A DNA stretch of 64,000 nt from Onchidella celtica (Eukaryota > Mollusca > Gastropoda > Systellommatophora > Onchidiidae), in NCBI GenBank assembly GCA_963931925.1, contig OZ007569.1:74782400-74846399 (forward strand). Reading direction: 5' to 3'. A program made the position numbers and the translations under genes. Below are positions 43,564-56,843 of this stretch, in pieces. The first letter of the stretch is position 1, and each line of letters begins with the position of its first letter. A model generated the notes under the pieces. It saw nothing but the letters and a program-made list of their open reading frames with translations. It made no database searches and was not told the origin of the DNA.

Positions 43564-46500
43564 CACCGACTCTCGCCGCACGGGTGGCTCTTTAAATTTA
43601 ACAATTGGAGAATTGCGATATGTTTACAACTTGCTGCGTGTACATCCCGACCATTGCAAATTGCTTCTGCGTGAGTAACTGATTACAAAATTCACTTCAT
43701 AAATCCTTATGAGGGCACTGAGGCTTTCCCTGAAAAGCCTGGAATGTGATAATAGGTAAAAATTAGGAGAATTCATGATCTGAGTTCCTAAATTAGTGAC
43801 CTGGCATTAGTATAAGAGGTCACATTAATTTTTAAGTTTTCAGACAAATTTATTTCAATTTAAGTTCTAAAAAAATAAAGCAACGGCGGTTTGGGTAGAA
43901 AGAAAATGATGGTGAAGAGAATACTGTAAGTGTGTACTGTCATTGGGTGGAGGCAGGCTGTCCGATAGCACCATCCACACACAGAAACATTGAGATGAAA
44001 AGAAAACTGTAACTTGGATCTCCTGAACCAGATGCCAGTTAAAAATTGACGAAGATAAGAAACGGTAAATGCCCAAACAAACAGATCTGCTGTTCAATAT
44101 TGTATAGCCTTGAATGGTTACAGATCTTGGGGGCTGTCCATGTTTCTCCTCCCCCCCCCCCCCCCCCACTCGTCACGCCCGACGACATTCGGGAGGCTCA
44201 TGTGGACGACCGTTTTGCTCGTACATGACATTAATTTTGCTGTTTGTGTATCAAGCCATGATGGTTTAGCTATGAGCTTTCCTACGGGCACAATGGCAGC
44301 ATGCTGAGGAGCGACCATACCTTTAAAATACTGGAAGGGATTTGCGTAATCTATTAATCGCTTCAACATTTCGCAAATATCGTAAATTGTTGACAAAATT
44401 TAAGTACTGGTAAAAATAATAACGGTAACGCCTGAGTCAGAAAATCGTGCCCTAAGGTTCTATCTCCACGTTTTGGTTGAAATGAGTTTACACACTACAC
44501 ACTACTTCTACAGGCCACTACACATTACTTCTACAGGTCTTCTCCATTGTGTGTCAAAGTATCAAGATCATTCGGTGTGTAATCTGTAAATATTACTTAA
44601 AAGAAAAAAGTCATACCTCTAAAAGCTATGAGTATGCCAAACTACAATCATTTTCTTAAAGGCTGATAGAATGAAGTTTGAACATTGTGATTCTAAGGAC
44701 GAAGTGTTAAGATGAAGGGAAATAACAATTAAAACTTTGCTGGAACTTTACAAATGAACACTTATTTCCCTTTGACTGTATGCCATGCTCTTGCCCCACC
44801 TATTCTGCTCATGTTATGTATTTGGACATTCTTCTTTTCGCTCTCTGTTAAAGTTTCCCTTGATTCCTCTCATTCATTTTCTGCCTTAGACCTACAGGTT
44901 CGCGTGGGTTTCTTGTCTTCAGAGGGAGGGGGAGGGTGAATGATGCTTGTGAAGAAACTTGGAAGATATCTACTGTCAACTCTCTTACTCGAGACCTCAA
45001 GGTGTAGGCTGACAGATTTGATCTCATCTTGCAACAACAGAAATGATGCTTCTCGCCGCTTGTTCAAGTCTGAATTTGCACCGAACACAGCCAGAATGAA
45101 GTATTGGGTGTTGCAGTTTCGCTTGACTACTCTTGATGAAAATAGATGAGCAGTGGTCATAGAGATAGTATTTAGTACGACAAAAAGCCACGGGGAGTAG
45201 AGGGTCGGGTACCACAACCAAAAAGTTTGAAGCTGGCTGTTTGTGCAGTTACATATTACATAGTAGCTGTGGATTGTCTATGTGGTTATCCGTAACTCCC
45301 CATTTTCTCAGATGTGTCTGTCTCACATGGATTTAGTTAAGAGTGGACTGCTGGGATAACAATGCATTCGGACGTTCTATGTACAAAATGTAATTATAGC
45401 AGATCCTTTGAAGGCTGCAAATTGGAACCTTTATCATCACTGACATAAATATCACGGAGAAATATAAAGAATCTTTATGAGTCGGAACTTAACTGATTGT
45501 TAGTCAGTGGACACCAGATGTTTTCTCCTTTGATTGCTTTCCCGTGTTCTAAGGACCATTTTTTTAAATGTGGAATTGGTCCATCTACTATTGTCATATT
45601 GCGGGTTTGTTTGCCATCTGAAGCCAACAGATTGATTGCAATATGCTCTTTCCACTCTCTTCATACTAACTAATGAAGCAAGAAATCTGAACCCCTCATA
45701 TTGCTGCTTTTATCTTCAAATAGATCTTCAAAAATTCTTGCAATCTCGTCAGTAAAAACCATTTGTGTTTGAGACAGTGAAACTGTTGATTTCTTCCATT
45801 CTTGTGAAAAACGTGATAGTAAATTGTCTTCTAGCATCTTCGGTTTATATGTGCAACACAGTTAACTTTGGTTTGGGCATAGTTCTATGTGTACAATTTT
45901 GGTGACACTTACATGATAGGACAATACAGTAGCAGAGCTTGCCAAATTCAAAACAAAAACACTGTCATTTGAATAGTGTTACTATCTGGATATTGTGATT
46001 TGTGAGATCTGTCTTAATTACGTCATGAATCTCTTCATCATTTTTCCCGTCATCTTCATAATTGTGTGTGTTTGTGTGTGTGTGTGTGTGTGAATGTGTG
46101 TGTGTGTGAGGCGTGACCGCGCACTCCTACATGAGGAGAGAGGAGATTAATGATTGAAGCCCACTGAATAGGCCATGAACTTAAAGATGCTCAGTCCTGT
46201 ACTGACAACCCCCCATTTACCACTGGCCACGTATGAACACTGAATGTTTAAGTTCTAATGTCCAATATTAGCCTTGCCGCATTGGAATGAAATAAAAAAG
46301 TCTGTGTTCTTGACATCTTCACCACTCGCCATTTTATGGCACATTGTGTCAAATAGAAGTGACATCATGGAAATTTTCGCTGACATTTATCAGTATCATG
46401 TCTTCAGTTAATGGCAAAACACACACTGTACTCTCTAAACTCTTCTGTCATAATTGTCAAGAACAGATTTAATTCATAAATGTTTCCACTGACTAAATTT

Positions 46501-46851
46501 TTGTGAGAGAGCAGTGAGTAATTTTTACAAACATAGTTATTGTGCGAGCCAGCATAACGTGGTCTCGTAAACAATTTGTTTTGAACAGTTTTTTTTCCTA
46601 AAAGATAGACAGAAGGTGTGGGGAAGGATAGACGGACAGCGTAGGTGTGCATGGCTGAGCACTTTTTATATCTCGTGTTTTGAACTAGGTTTAGTAGAGA
46701 GGGAAGGGGTGAGTAGGAATTAAATGTTATTGAGACGTCTGTTGACGTACAGAAAATCCGTGATCCAGAGTAAAAGCTCGGGGTTTTGAACATGTTAAGA
46801 ATTTATTACTATAAAATTACATTTTATTGTCTTGAGTGATTCGACCTTTGA
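43564..46851. other. spacer with dispersed repeat fragments
   Basis: 43900-44075 and 44490-44625 match segments at 20340-20530 (inverted) and 21330-21440 (direct). A C17 run lies at 44151-44167 and a GT tract at 46065-46108. The short frames are not supported as genes. Confidence 0.45.
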
Positions 46852-47702
46852 TGTCGACCCAAGGTCGTTGCGTAGGGCTGTTACTTAAAATAACTCAGTT
46901 CGGCAGCTGAGCTAGAAGTGGTTGCACCAATCACAATCCAGGAATTAGACGGTAAGCTGCAGATGCAGTCCAGTATTTAAGGCCATACAGAACTTAGTTC
47001 TGGGCCACATGTAGACAATCCATTTACGAGGTGGACGGCGAGCTCTCAGCCAGATGAGAAGTCATAGAGACGCAGCGATTGAGCTGATATGTACAGTGAT
47101 GGAGCATTGTCAGAAATCTACGCTCCTGAGCCCAAGCCTACTTGTTTGAGCATTAAACCCACAGCGCTAATATCAACAGCCCTCACATTGTGAGGGCCGA
47201 ATGGTGAGCTAAAGATTTTAATTCCATGCTGAATTTACAGCCACCTACACATGTAGACTGTTGACCAGTACTGCCAGACCACATGCATTTCCCGCGACCA
47301 CGTGTGAACTACACCAGAGCGCGCCTGGCAGAGTCGCTATATAAATATGTTTTAGTATGAAGAGAGATAGAACTTTAAACCTTACAGGATCCGTCGCCAT
47401 CGGGCGCGGATTCTTTTGAATGTAAATTTATTGTGACTTAGATAACTTCATATTACATTGCCTCAAGTACTTCATAGTTGCTCCTCAGCTTAGCTGAGCA
47501 TTTTCAGTTGCTATTGTATTCGTTATCTATTGTATATTTTATCTTTGAATTTGTTAGATATATAAACTTTGCAGTCTGTTACTCAAATTGATTTATTTAG
47601 TTTTTAGAGTGAAAGTTGTTTAATTGTTGTTTTTTTTTTGTGCTCGTGTGATTGGGAAGCGGACCTCTTGATCTATATTCCCAAAAATCCCGATCCGCGA
47701 CA
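46852..47702 (+). mobile_element. possible solo LTR (TGTCG...CGACA)
   Basis: It starts TGTCGACCCAAGG and ends GATCCGCGACA, with a TATTTAAGG box near 46974 and CATTAAACCC near 47152. The flanks (TTTGA, ATAAT) do not form a target duplication, so the left border may be wrong. Confidence 0.35.
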
Positions 47703-48680
47703 ATAATGGCCCGCCTTTCTGATGAGTTGTATACATGGGGGCCAGAAAACAACGAACGCTTATAATCATGTATTATCTGAACACGAGTGCAATGTTCAGC
47801 GACTTATCAAATAGGCTTTATCTATGACACAAGAGTATTCAGCATTAATGTACTTTAAATAATTCGTCGATGAAAGCAGCCAGGTAGCTGATACTTAAAG
47901 AGCAGCAGTTGCCATCACAATAACACAATAATGATCTAAATGGTGGGAAATGAAGAGCTCTTGTACCTAAATAGATAGAATATCATAAACATACTGACGA
48001 CGGGCGCATTTGCGCGGAACATTTTTGATAGTCTACACACGGTAGCTATTCAAGACACAATATAAAACTGAGAGTGGTCATTAATTTTACTGATAACATT
48101 ACTTTACAGGATTTTCTCCTGCTGCAACATTACTTACTCTTTCTCTCCGAGAGGTAAAATATTTCCATACCTGTTCAGCTTAAGCTTTCTTTTTCCAGTG
48201 CTTTTCATGGCTGTTCTATTGTGGAGGGTTCAGAAATTCTCCAGATTAGACAATAGAAGAAGACAAGAGGTTCACGGAAGAATTGGAATGTTCACGAAGA
48301 AAGACATAATACTTGTAGTTCATTAGAGTTGAGAAGTTCATCATTCTATAAAACCTAACACGTTCTGTTCCAGATCTGCGTTCACTACATTGAACAGAAT
48401 GGGAATACATGAAGAGGTTAGCCCGAGTGTCTCGGAATTATGTAGATCTATGTGCTATGAAACATTGGACAATTTGTGCATTAAAACACCATTTGTGAGT
48501 TTATTGTTACCCATTGTTGTTGTGCTGAACTACAGAATACATGAGATAGTTCCCCCCCCCCCCCTTCCTAACAACTACAAGCCACCAGCATTAATTCCCT
48601 CCCCAACTGTTTTCTTCTTTTCGGCAATCTGAAATACCTGAGAATTTCAGGACATATATATTTGTATGATTCAAAATAAA
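47703..48680. other. unannotated spacer
   Basis: No feature identified apart from a C13 run at 48552-48564. Confidence 0.4.
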
Positions 48681-48689
48681 AACTGGTAG

Positions 48690-50440
48690 GTGGTAACTTT
48701 TTCTCACTCAGTCCCATACATGGTAACTTTCTCTCACAGAGTCCCAGACCTGGTAACTTTCTCTCACAGTCCCATACATGTTAACCTTCTCTCACTGAAT
48801 CCCATACATGGTACCTTTCTCTCACACTCCAATCATGATAACCTTCTCTCACAGAGTCCATTACATTGTAACTTTCTCTCACAGAGTCCCATACATGGTA
48901 ACTTTCTCTCACATGCATGGTAACTTTCTCTCACAGAGTCCCATACGCGATAACTTTCTCTCACAGAGTCCCATACATGGTAACTTTCTCTCACATAGTC
49001 CCAGACGTGGTAACTTTCTCTCACAGTCCCAGACGTGGTAACTTTCTCTCACTGAGTCCCATACATGGTAACTTTCTCTCACTGAGTCCCATACATGGTA
49101 ACTTTCTCTCACTGAGTCCCATACATGGTAACTTTCTCTCACTGAGTCCCATACATGGTAACTTTCTCTCACAGTCCCATACGCGATAACTTTCTCTCAC
49201 TGAGTCCCATACATGGTAACTTTCTCTCACAGTCCCATACGCGATAACTTTCTCTCACTGAGTCCCATACATGGTAACTTTCTCTCACAGACCCATACGC
49301 GATAACTTTCTCTCACTGAGTCCCATACATGGTAACTTTCTCTCACAGTCCCACACATAGTAACTTTCTCTCACATACATGGTAACTTTCTCTCACAGAC
49401 CCATACATGGTAACTTTCTCTCACTGAGTCCCATACAAGGTAACTTTCTCTCACAGTCCCATACATGGTAAATTTCTCTCACAGTCCCATACATGGTAAA
49501 TTTCTCTCACAGAATCCCAGACGTGGTAACTTTCTCTCACAGAGTCCCATCCATGGTAAATTTCTCTCACAGTCCCATACATGGTAACTTTCTCTCACAG
49601 AGTCCCAGACGTGGTAACTTTCTCTCACAGAGTCCCATCCATGGTAAATTTCTCTCACAGTCCAATGCGTGGTAACTTTCTCTCACAGAGTCCATTACAT
49701 TGTAACTTTCTCTCACAGAGTCCCATCCATGGTAAATTTCTCTCACAGTCCAATGCGTGGTAACTTTCTCTCACAGAGTCCATTACATTGTAACTTTCTC
49801 TCACAGAGTCCCATCCATGGTAAATTTCTCTCACAGTCCAATGCGTGGTAACTTTCTCTCACAGAGTCCATTACATTGTAACTTTCTCTCACAGAGTCCC
49901 ATCCATGGTAAATTTCTCTCACAGTCCAATGCGTGGTAACTTTCTCTCACAGAGTCCATTACATTGTAACTTTCTCTCACAGAGTCCCATCCATGGTAAA
50001 TTTCTCTCACAGTCCAATGCGTGGTAACTTTCTCTCACAGAGTCCATTACATTGTAACTTTCTCTCACAGAGTCCCATCCATGGTAAATTTCTCTCACAG
50101 TCCAATGCGTGGTAACTTTCTCTCACAGAGTCCATTACATTGTAACTTTCTCTCACAGAGTCCCATCCATGGTAAATTTCTCTCACAGTCCAATGCGTGG
50201 TAACTTTCTCTCACAGAGTCCATTACATTGTAACTTTCTCTCACAGAGTCCCATCCATGGTAAATTTCTCTCACAGTCCAATGCGTGGTAACTTTCTCTC
50301 ACAGAGTCCCATACATGGTAACTTTCTCTCACATAGAGTCCATACATGGCAACTTTCTCTCACTGAGTCCCATACATGGTAACTTGCTCTCACAGAGTCG
50401 AATGCGTGCTAACTTTCTTTCACAGAATCTCAGACGTAGT
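48690..50440 (+). repeat. ~30-bp minisatellite with an 88-bp higher-order repeat
   Basis: The monomer is GGTAACTTTCTCTCACAGAG plus TCCCATACAT. The left part (48690-49490) is mixed. From about 49493 three monomer types (CCATTACATT, CCCATCCATG and CAATGCG variants) alternate in fixed order with an 88-bp period; at least seven virtually identical 88-bp units lie between 49669 and 50285. Confidence 0.95.
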
Positions 50441-51731
50441 TTCCAAACAAAATAAAATATTTTCAAGTTTTATGGCACAAAGAGGAGTTCCGAAGGAGAG
50501 GGAGGGACAGGAGGAGGTGGGGTGGTGTGACCAATGGGAACTTGCTCACCTCTGGTGCAGAAGCAGCTGGTAAGAACTCAGTCCTCTCACATCTCTTGTT
50601 CAGCCCAGAAATTTTACTGCAAGTGATGTGTCGACTCGCAAATTTTTTCGATTAAATCGTGCATGGACAAGTTTTTATATAAACTTGTAAGTATGGTCCA
50701 TGTGTGCGTGTTAGTTATGTGTGTAGCTATGATAAAACTGTGTAACTAACTTTCCGGCCTCTGGATAAATAAAGTTTCATATTATCTTATCTAATCTTAT
50801 CATCTGATCATGTCGAACTTAGTAGGATGGCTTAGCTTAAGATTGTTAGCTGTGGCATTGAATGTTCAGGCCTATTTGAGTTTTTTGTCGAACGAATTGA
50901 TTGGAATATCATTCTCTTAAATGAGTGTCCAGTCAAAAAAAAAAAAGTCGAAAAACTACTCCAGCACGTGGAAATACTATTTGATCAACTATCGAACAGT
51001 TCCAGAATTCAATTAACCTAATAATGCTAATCGACTATAACATCCCTTAAACTGAATGCTTTTAAGAAAATTCCTCAGGTGTTTTAGATTTCTGAAACTG
51101 GAAACGGGAGATAAGACTCAGCTACGACTCTTCTTGCCCATTCAATGGGTTGTATTAGATAGTCACGTGACATGCGCCGTCAGCCATTTTGACGGACAGC
51201 CGATTAGAGAAAATGGTGGCCGGTCAAGACATGACCAACGCATCCACTCTGAATCCGCGATCGTTGAGACGCTATGATTAGAAATTATTGTCTATAGACA
51301 AGACTGACCCCTCCAGTGTTCCCCGAGCAATGGAGTACCCGCAAAGAAGAAATGCCGGCTGTGGCAATGCCAGAATTATATCTTCTGGTGCTGAAATGCA
51401 ATGTCAAAATTGGGCAAAAAGAAAAAGTTGTATGTAGCCAAAGCCCCGCGTAAGAAAAACTACCCAAACGATATAATGCAGACACTAATGAACACTCCAT
51501 GGCAAGAATATGCATAATATTGATAAACCACACCAGATATCGAGACCAGATGCAGTGTATAGATAAAAAAAATAAAAATAATTAGATTCTAGATCTAGAT
51601 TGATCCATTGATCGACATGTCAATGCTGTGACTAGATTCTAGTACGAGATCTAGATCCAGATAGAAATTTAGATAGACTAGCAAGCCTACATGTACTGTA
51701 CATCTAACTAGATCTAGTAATAAGTGGTAGT
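50441..51731. other. spacer with a LINE/SINE 3' tail
   Basis: GGATAAATAAAGTTTCATAT followed by TATCTTATCTAATCTTATC near 50761-50800 is a typical non-LTR 3' end. 51140-51196 shows an AATGGGTTGTAT...CCATTTTGACGGAC segment that recurs inverted at 57691-57757. No gene is supported. Confidence 0.4.
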
Positions 51732-52957
51732 TGTCATGATTCGGATATTGTTAAAACTCACGCAGAGAGTGAGTTGTTGTTGTTTACCAGGGCCATGAGA
51801 AATTGGCTGGTGGCCTTGAACGGTCCTCGCCAAATTATAGTTGGTGAGTAAATAAATGTAAAGTTAAACTGTTAGATTCACGCTGGTGGGTTTTAATGTT
51901 CGTGATTAATAAGTAATGGAGTAGGGGTGAAACAAGGTGGGGACAGTTGACATTGTTAAGTATGACTAGACAAGTTTTTGCACGTTAACTGGCTGGTAGA
52001 ATAGTGCAGACGTATTACTACAGTTAAAATGGTGGGAGGTTTCGACCTATGAGATAGCTGAACTAATTGGGCCAGCGGACTAGCACGCTGGGTAGTTAGA
52101 TAGTATATAACATCGTGTAACGTTCAGATTTGGTGAATACAGACGAGAGAAGCATCGTTTCGTGAAGTATCTCCGGTTGGCCAGTACCTGAACTGTGTGG
52201 TCTGAAGACTAAGAAGTCCTTGCTAACGGACTGACTGAGCTCTAGAAAGAAAGGTCTGAGTGGGCTGACCTTTGAAAGCCCACGCTGCGCTATTTTGATG
52301 TTCGCGCCTCCCAGTAGGCGTGAGCAATGGTAATATATCTTAATTATTCAAGTATAATAGAGATCGGAGATAGAGAGAGAACTACAGCCTCATAGGAAGA
52401 CTAAGGAAACCCCAGCTGGCACTCGACCACGAGTGTCCTGTATGATAGATCTATTGCCATAGTATGATTGGAATAATATAGCACATTGTTGATGAATTGA
52501 ATAGTGATTGTGCCTAAAATATAGTCTTTTGGCAACTGCTTAAATTACCTACAAGCCGAAGAGTGCTTCTGTAGGCTTTGAACGTACTGGGCTCTCCTAA
52601 CCTTTAAGCCCATATGATTTATAGAGAGTTTGCCTGGCGACTGGCCAGTGGCGACTCAACTGTCACTTTAAATTGATATCTAGTTTCGTATAATATACCT
52701 ATTTACTATTGATTGCAGTACCTCCATAGCTACATGAATATCATTGGTTAAGTTATTAATTAGAGTTTTTGGTTTGAATATATACCTCTATTGTCTTTTG
52801 TTTTGTTATTAATATTTATGTAAACTATGGCCTGACCGGCCTGACATATATACGCTCTAGTTATTTAGTACTTTTCTTGTGTGGTTGTGTCCGAGTGTGA
52901 GTTAGCTGCCTCTCGTGCAGTCGTAACATCCCCAAGACCCTAACTCTGCTCGTGACA
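51732..52957 (+). repeat. 5' LTR of the family B element
   Basis: TG...CA ends; a TATA-like AGTATATAACATCG near 52084 may be the promoter. The distal 0.93 kb is the sequence found, diverged, as inverted arms at 15055-20160. Confidence 0.92.
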
Positions 52958-55612
52958 TCTGGAGGGGACCCCACTGACATCTGGAGGGGACCCCACTGAC
53001 ATCTGAAGAGGACCCGTCACCTTCTGACATCTAGAGAACACTACCATCATCGGAAGAGGACCCCGTCAACAGCTGCAGGTCTACCACTCTAAGACTCCAC
53101 TGTTATTTATGTAATTTTTGTAGTTTATAGTTTTGTATACTGCTGATTTTTGTTTTTGTTTCTCCCCCACATGTCTGGCATGTCCTCTCGTCATTGATCC
53201 TGGGACCACTACGAGGGACTGACAGCTAGCATCAGGAAAAGACAAGACCAGCGCTGTGGACCAAAGGAAAGAGCCAGTCCATTTTGCCCAGTTAAGTGAA
53301 CCATCTGTATTTGTCTTCGTTTGAGGGGTTCGTCGTTCCAGCTCCCCTACTTTTGACAGGCATTATTTTTTTCTTTTGTGTTAGATTAGATAGGCGGGAG
53401 GTTGGAAGGGATCGAGACTTAGCATACCTCTTTTTGCCAGACTAGCAGATCTAGATGGCGTTTAAAACGGATAGGAGATACGCTTTGCCTTGAATAGTTC
53501 TGTAGGGACCTGTTATTCGTATAGATTGTTAGCGTTCTATCTTTCTCGTACTTTTAGGAAGACGTCTCTCTTGTGCTTTTCTTACCTTTCTGTACATAGT
53601 TTCAGGTTAGTCGGGTCTGTTGTCGTTCGTGATTTCTGTTAGTTTAGCGTCTTATTGTAATTTATCGTTCGTTCTGTTCCTCTTGCGTCTTGTTTGTAAT
53701 GTATTACCTTTTTATATATTCGTTATATAGTATTTATCTTTCTTGGTTACACTTATTTTTTTAATATTTTTTTTGATTACATACTTCCATTGATTCACGT
53801 GTTTTGACACGTTGAGCGGTTTTTAGAGGTAACTTGGCTTGGTGAGAGGGAAAAGTTTTTAAGAATTAACCCTCCTGTGCTGTAGAGTGACAACACTGTT
53901 TAAGTGACAACTATTATTGAATTGTTGGAATCCGTGCAGTGAGTACACTGCCAGTTCTTGCTAATTATTAATTTATACCGATCTCGTCTTTAAATTGACG
54001 GGCCCCCGAGAGGACAGTATTAGACTGTTTAGGGAGGTGACCTTTTTTTTGTGTAGTGATGAATAGTGAGTATTGGTTTTATTGTCGGCTGGTGCCGCCG
54101 CCCGAAGGAGCAATAAATTGTCTCAGGGGAAGAGTCTGTATCAGTGTCGAGGTGATATCAATATAAGAGCTATGTGAATTATATATATTGAGGATACTTT
54201 TTTTTAGTCGTCTGCGTATGACGTCGACCCGAGGAGAGCAATAATGAGATTGCCTCGTGGGATGGATGATATTGGTATTTTTCGATTATTTGAGAGATGT
54301 TTGGCAGTGGTAACGTAGTACACTGCGTATTCGTGTTTTGAGAGATATTTTGCAGTGGTAACAGAGGACACTGCGTGTTCGCGTTTTGAGATATTTTGCA
54401 GTGGTAACAGAGGACACTGCGTGGTCGCGTTTTGAGATATTTTGCAGTGGTAACAGAGGACACTGCGTGGTCGCGTTTTAAGAAGTTTTGGAGAAGTGTG
54501 GAGTTGTTTTTTTATACAACCGATTATGACTATGATTTTCCGCGTTTCGTGGACCATCTAACGTAATACTATATATGACAAGTAAGAATAACCGATTATG
54601 ATTGTGACTATCCATGTGGCCAGTGGATGAGTTACCTAAGAACATACCCGATAAGGATATTGAATTGAACCGATTATGACTATATTACCGAGATGACTGT
54701 GACACTTGACGTGTGCATGGCTTGCGTACGGAAACGGCGCATTAAATTAACTGCTATCGCCTCGTGGCATCTCATCTATACCGGATTGGATGTTGGAAAG
54801 ATTTAATTGTAATGTTATTTGAGATCTAGCTTAGTGTTAAATGCGAGAAGCGCTATGTAATTCTTAACTCAAGACGAGGGCTACGCGGATTTTAAACGAG
54901 AACATCAGACTAAATTATCTTACGGACGCTTCTGTTAGTGTTAATTAAGCTTAACTATGCCGAAATTTGTAGTTGTGATAAACCCGGAAATTTTGTTCTC
55001 CTATTTAGGTCTGTCATATGTACTGGCGTTGGATACTGATTAGCACCTCATTCAGAGACCGAGGGATGGTATCACATATTGTTCACCCATTGTGAACACT
55101 TTTCACCTACCCCTGTGCTTTCCTTTGTTCCAACAGCTATTTTACTGACGTCGACCCGTATTTTGGCCACACCAGACGTTGTTGCCCAGGGTCGAGGACG
55201 AGAAGATCATGGCAGACCAGGAGTCCAGATCCACTAATGCCATCGATGCTACTATAGTTATCTTTTCTTGAGTATTATTCATTGTATGTATGCATTCCTG
55301 ATGACATTCGCACAGGATCAGTGTTGTACTCTAAAATTTTAGAGTTATGATTGTTAATGTCTACCTATTTAGAGGTAAGATTTAATCCTCAGAGAGATAT
55401 ATACTTTTGGACGGAGCCTTAAGATTTTCATGAAGTTTTGTCCATCAATGATACCCGTCCTGTAGGGTTTTTTCAACTTTAGTACTAGTCTTAGTTATTA
55501 CCTAGTATTCTTAGTTAAGTTCACCTTTCGAGGAATTTCTCGACTCATGCCTTCCCCTTACGATAATCATTTATATCGTTAAAATTGCAAATTTTAACTG
55601 GGGTGGGGGATA
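52958..55612 (+). other. non-coding interior of the family B element
   Basis: It starts with two copies of ATCTGGAGGGGACCCCACTG-AC, the place expected for a primer-binding site (TGG three bases in); the tRNA is not identified. 54290-54480 holds four ~46-bp repeats (GAGATATTTTGCAGTGGTAA-CAGAGGACACTGCG). The polypurine tract ends at 55610. Confidence 0.75.
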
Positions 55613-56838
55613 TGTCATGATTCGGATATTGTTAAAACTCACGCAGAGAGTGAGTTGTTGTTGTTTACCAGGGCCATGAGAAATTGGCTGGTGGCCTTGA
55701 ACGGTCCTCGCCAAATTATAGTTGGTGAGTAAATAAATGTAAAGTTAAACTGTTAGATTCACGCTGGTGGGTTTTAATGTTCGTGATTAATAAGTAATGG
55801 AGTAGGGGTGAAACAAGGTGGGGACAGTTGACATTGTTAAGTATGACTAGACAAGTTTTTGCACGTTAACTGGCTGGTAGAATAGTGCAGACGTATTACT
55901 ACAGTTAAAATGGTGGGAGGTTTCGACCTATGAGATAGCTGAACTAATTGGGCCAGCGGACTAGCACGCTGGGTAGTTAGATAGTATATAACATCGTGTA
56001 ACGTTCAGATTTGGTGAATACAGACGAGAGAAGCATCGTTTCGTGAAGTATCTCCGGTTGGCCAGTACCTGAACTGTGTGGTCTGAAGACTAAGAAGTCC
56101 TTGCTAACGGACTGACTGAGCTCTAGAAAGAAAGGTCTGAGTGGGCTGACCTTTGAAAGCCCACGCTGCGCTATTTTGATGTTCGCGCCTCCCAGTAGGC
56201 GTGAGCAATGGTAATATATCTTAATTATTCAAGTATAATAGAGATCGGAGATAGAGAGAGAACTACAGCCTCATAGGAAGACTAAGGAAACCCCAGCTGG
56301 CACTCGACCACGAGTGTCCTGTATGATAGATCTATTGCCATAGTATGATTGGAATAATATAGCACATTGTTGATGAATTGAATAGTGATTGTGCCTAAAA
56401 TATAGTCTTTTGGCAACTGCTTAAATTACCTACAAGCCGAAGAGTGCTTCTGTAGGCTTTGAACGTACTGGGCTCTCCTAACCTTTAAGCCCATATGATT
56501 TATAGAGAGTTTGCCTGGCGACTGGCCAGTGGCGACTCAACTGTCACTTTAAATTGATATCTAGTTTCGTATAATATACCTATTTACTATTGATTGCAGT
56601 ACCTCCATAGCTACATGAATATCATTGGTTAAGTTATTAATTAGAGTTTTTGGTTTGAATATATACCTCTATTGTCTTTTGTTTTGTTATTAATATTTAT
56701 GTAAACTATGGCCTGACCGGCCTGACATATATACGCTCTAGTTATTTAGTACTTTTCTTGTGTGGTTGTGTCCGAGTGTGAGTTAGCTGCCTCTCGTGCA
56801 GTCGTAACATCCCCAAGACCCTAACTCTGCTCGTGACA
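55613..56838 (+). repeat. 3' LTR of the family B element
   Basis: Same length as the 5' LTR, offset 3881 bp, with no difference noticed in the stretches compared. Confidence 0.92.
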
Positions 56839-56843
56839 GTAGT

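Larger units (their letters stand above)
51732..56838 (+). mobile_element. complete non-autonomous LTR retrotransposon, family B
   Basis: Two direct 1226-bp LTRs (51732-52957 and 55613-56838) begin TGTCATGATTCGG and end CTCTGCTCGTGACA. The unit is flanked by GTAGT on both sides (51727-51731 and 56839-56843). A polypurine tract (GGGGTGGGGGA) lies directly before the 3' LTR. The 2655-bp interior has no long frame on either strand, so gag and pol are missing and proteins must come from a relative in trans. The LTRs look identical wherever I compared them, which suggests recent insertion. Confidence 0.92.

Noticed and set aside
44754-45221. Overlapping sense and antisense ORFs of 61-115 codons
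   Set aside because: No motifs, no splice context, and mutual overlap; probably chance.
48690-50440. CRISPR-like regular repeats (also 27527-29375, 31255-31554, 59738-59898)
   Set aside because: Units are tandem with no unique spacers; they are minisatellites in eukaryotic DNA.
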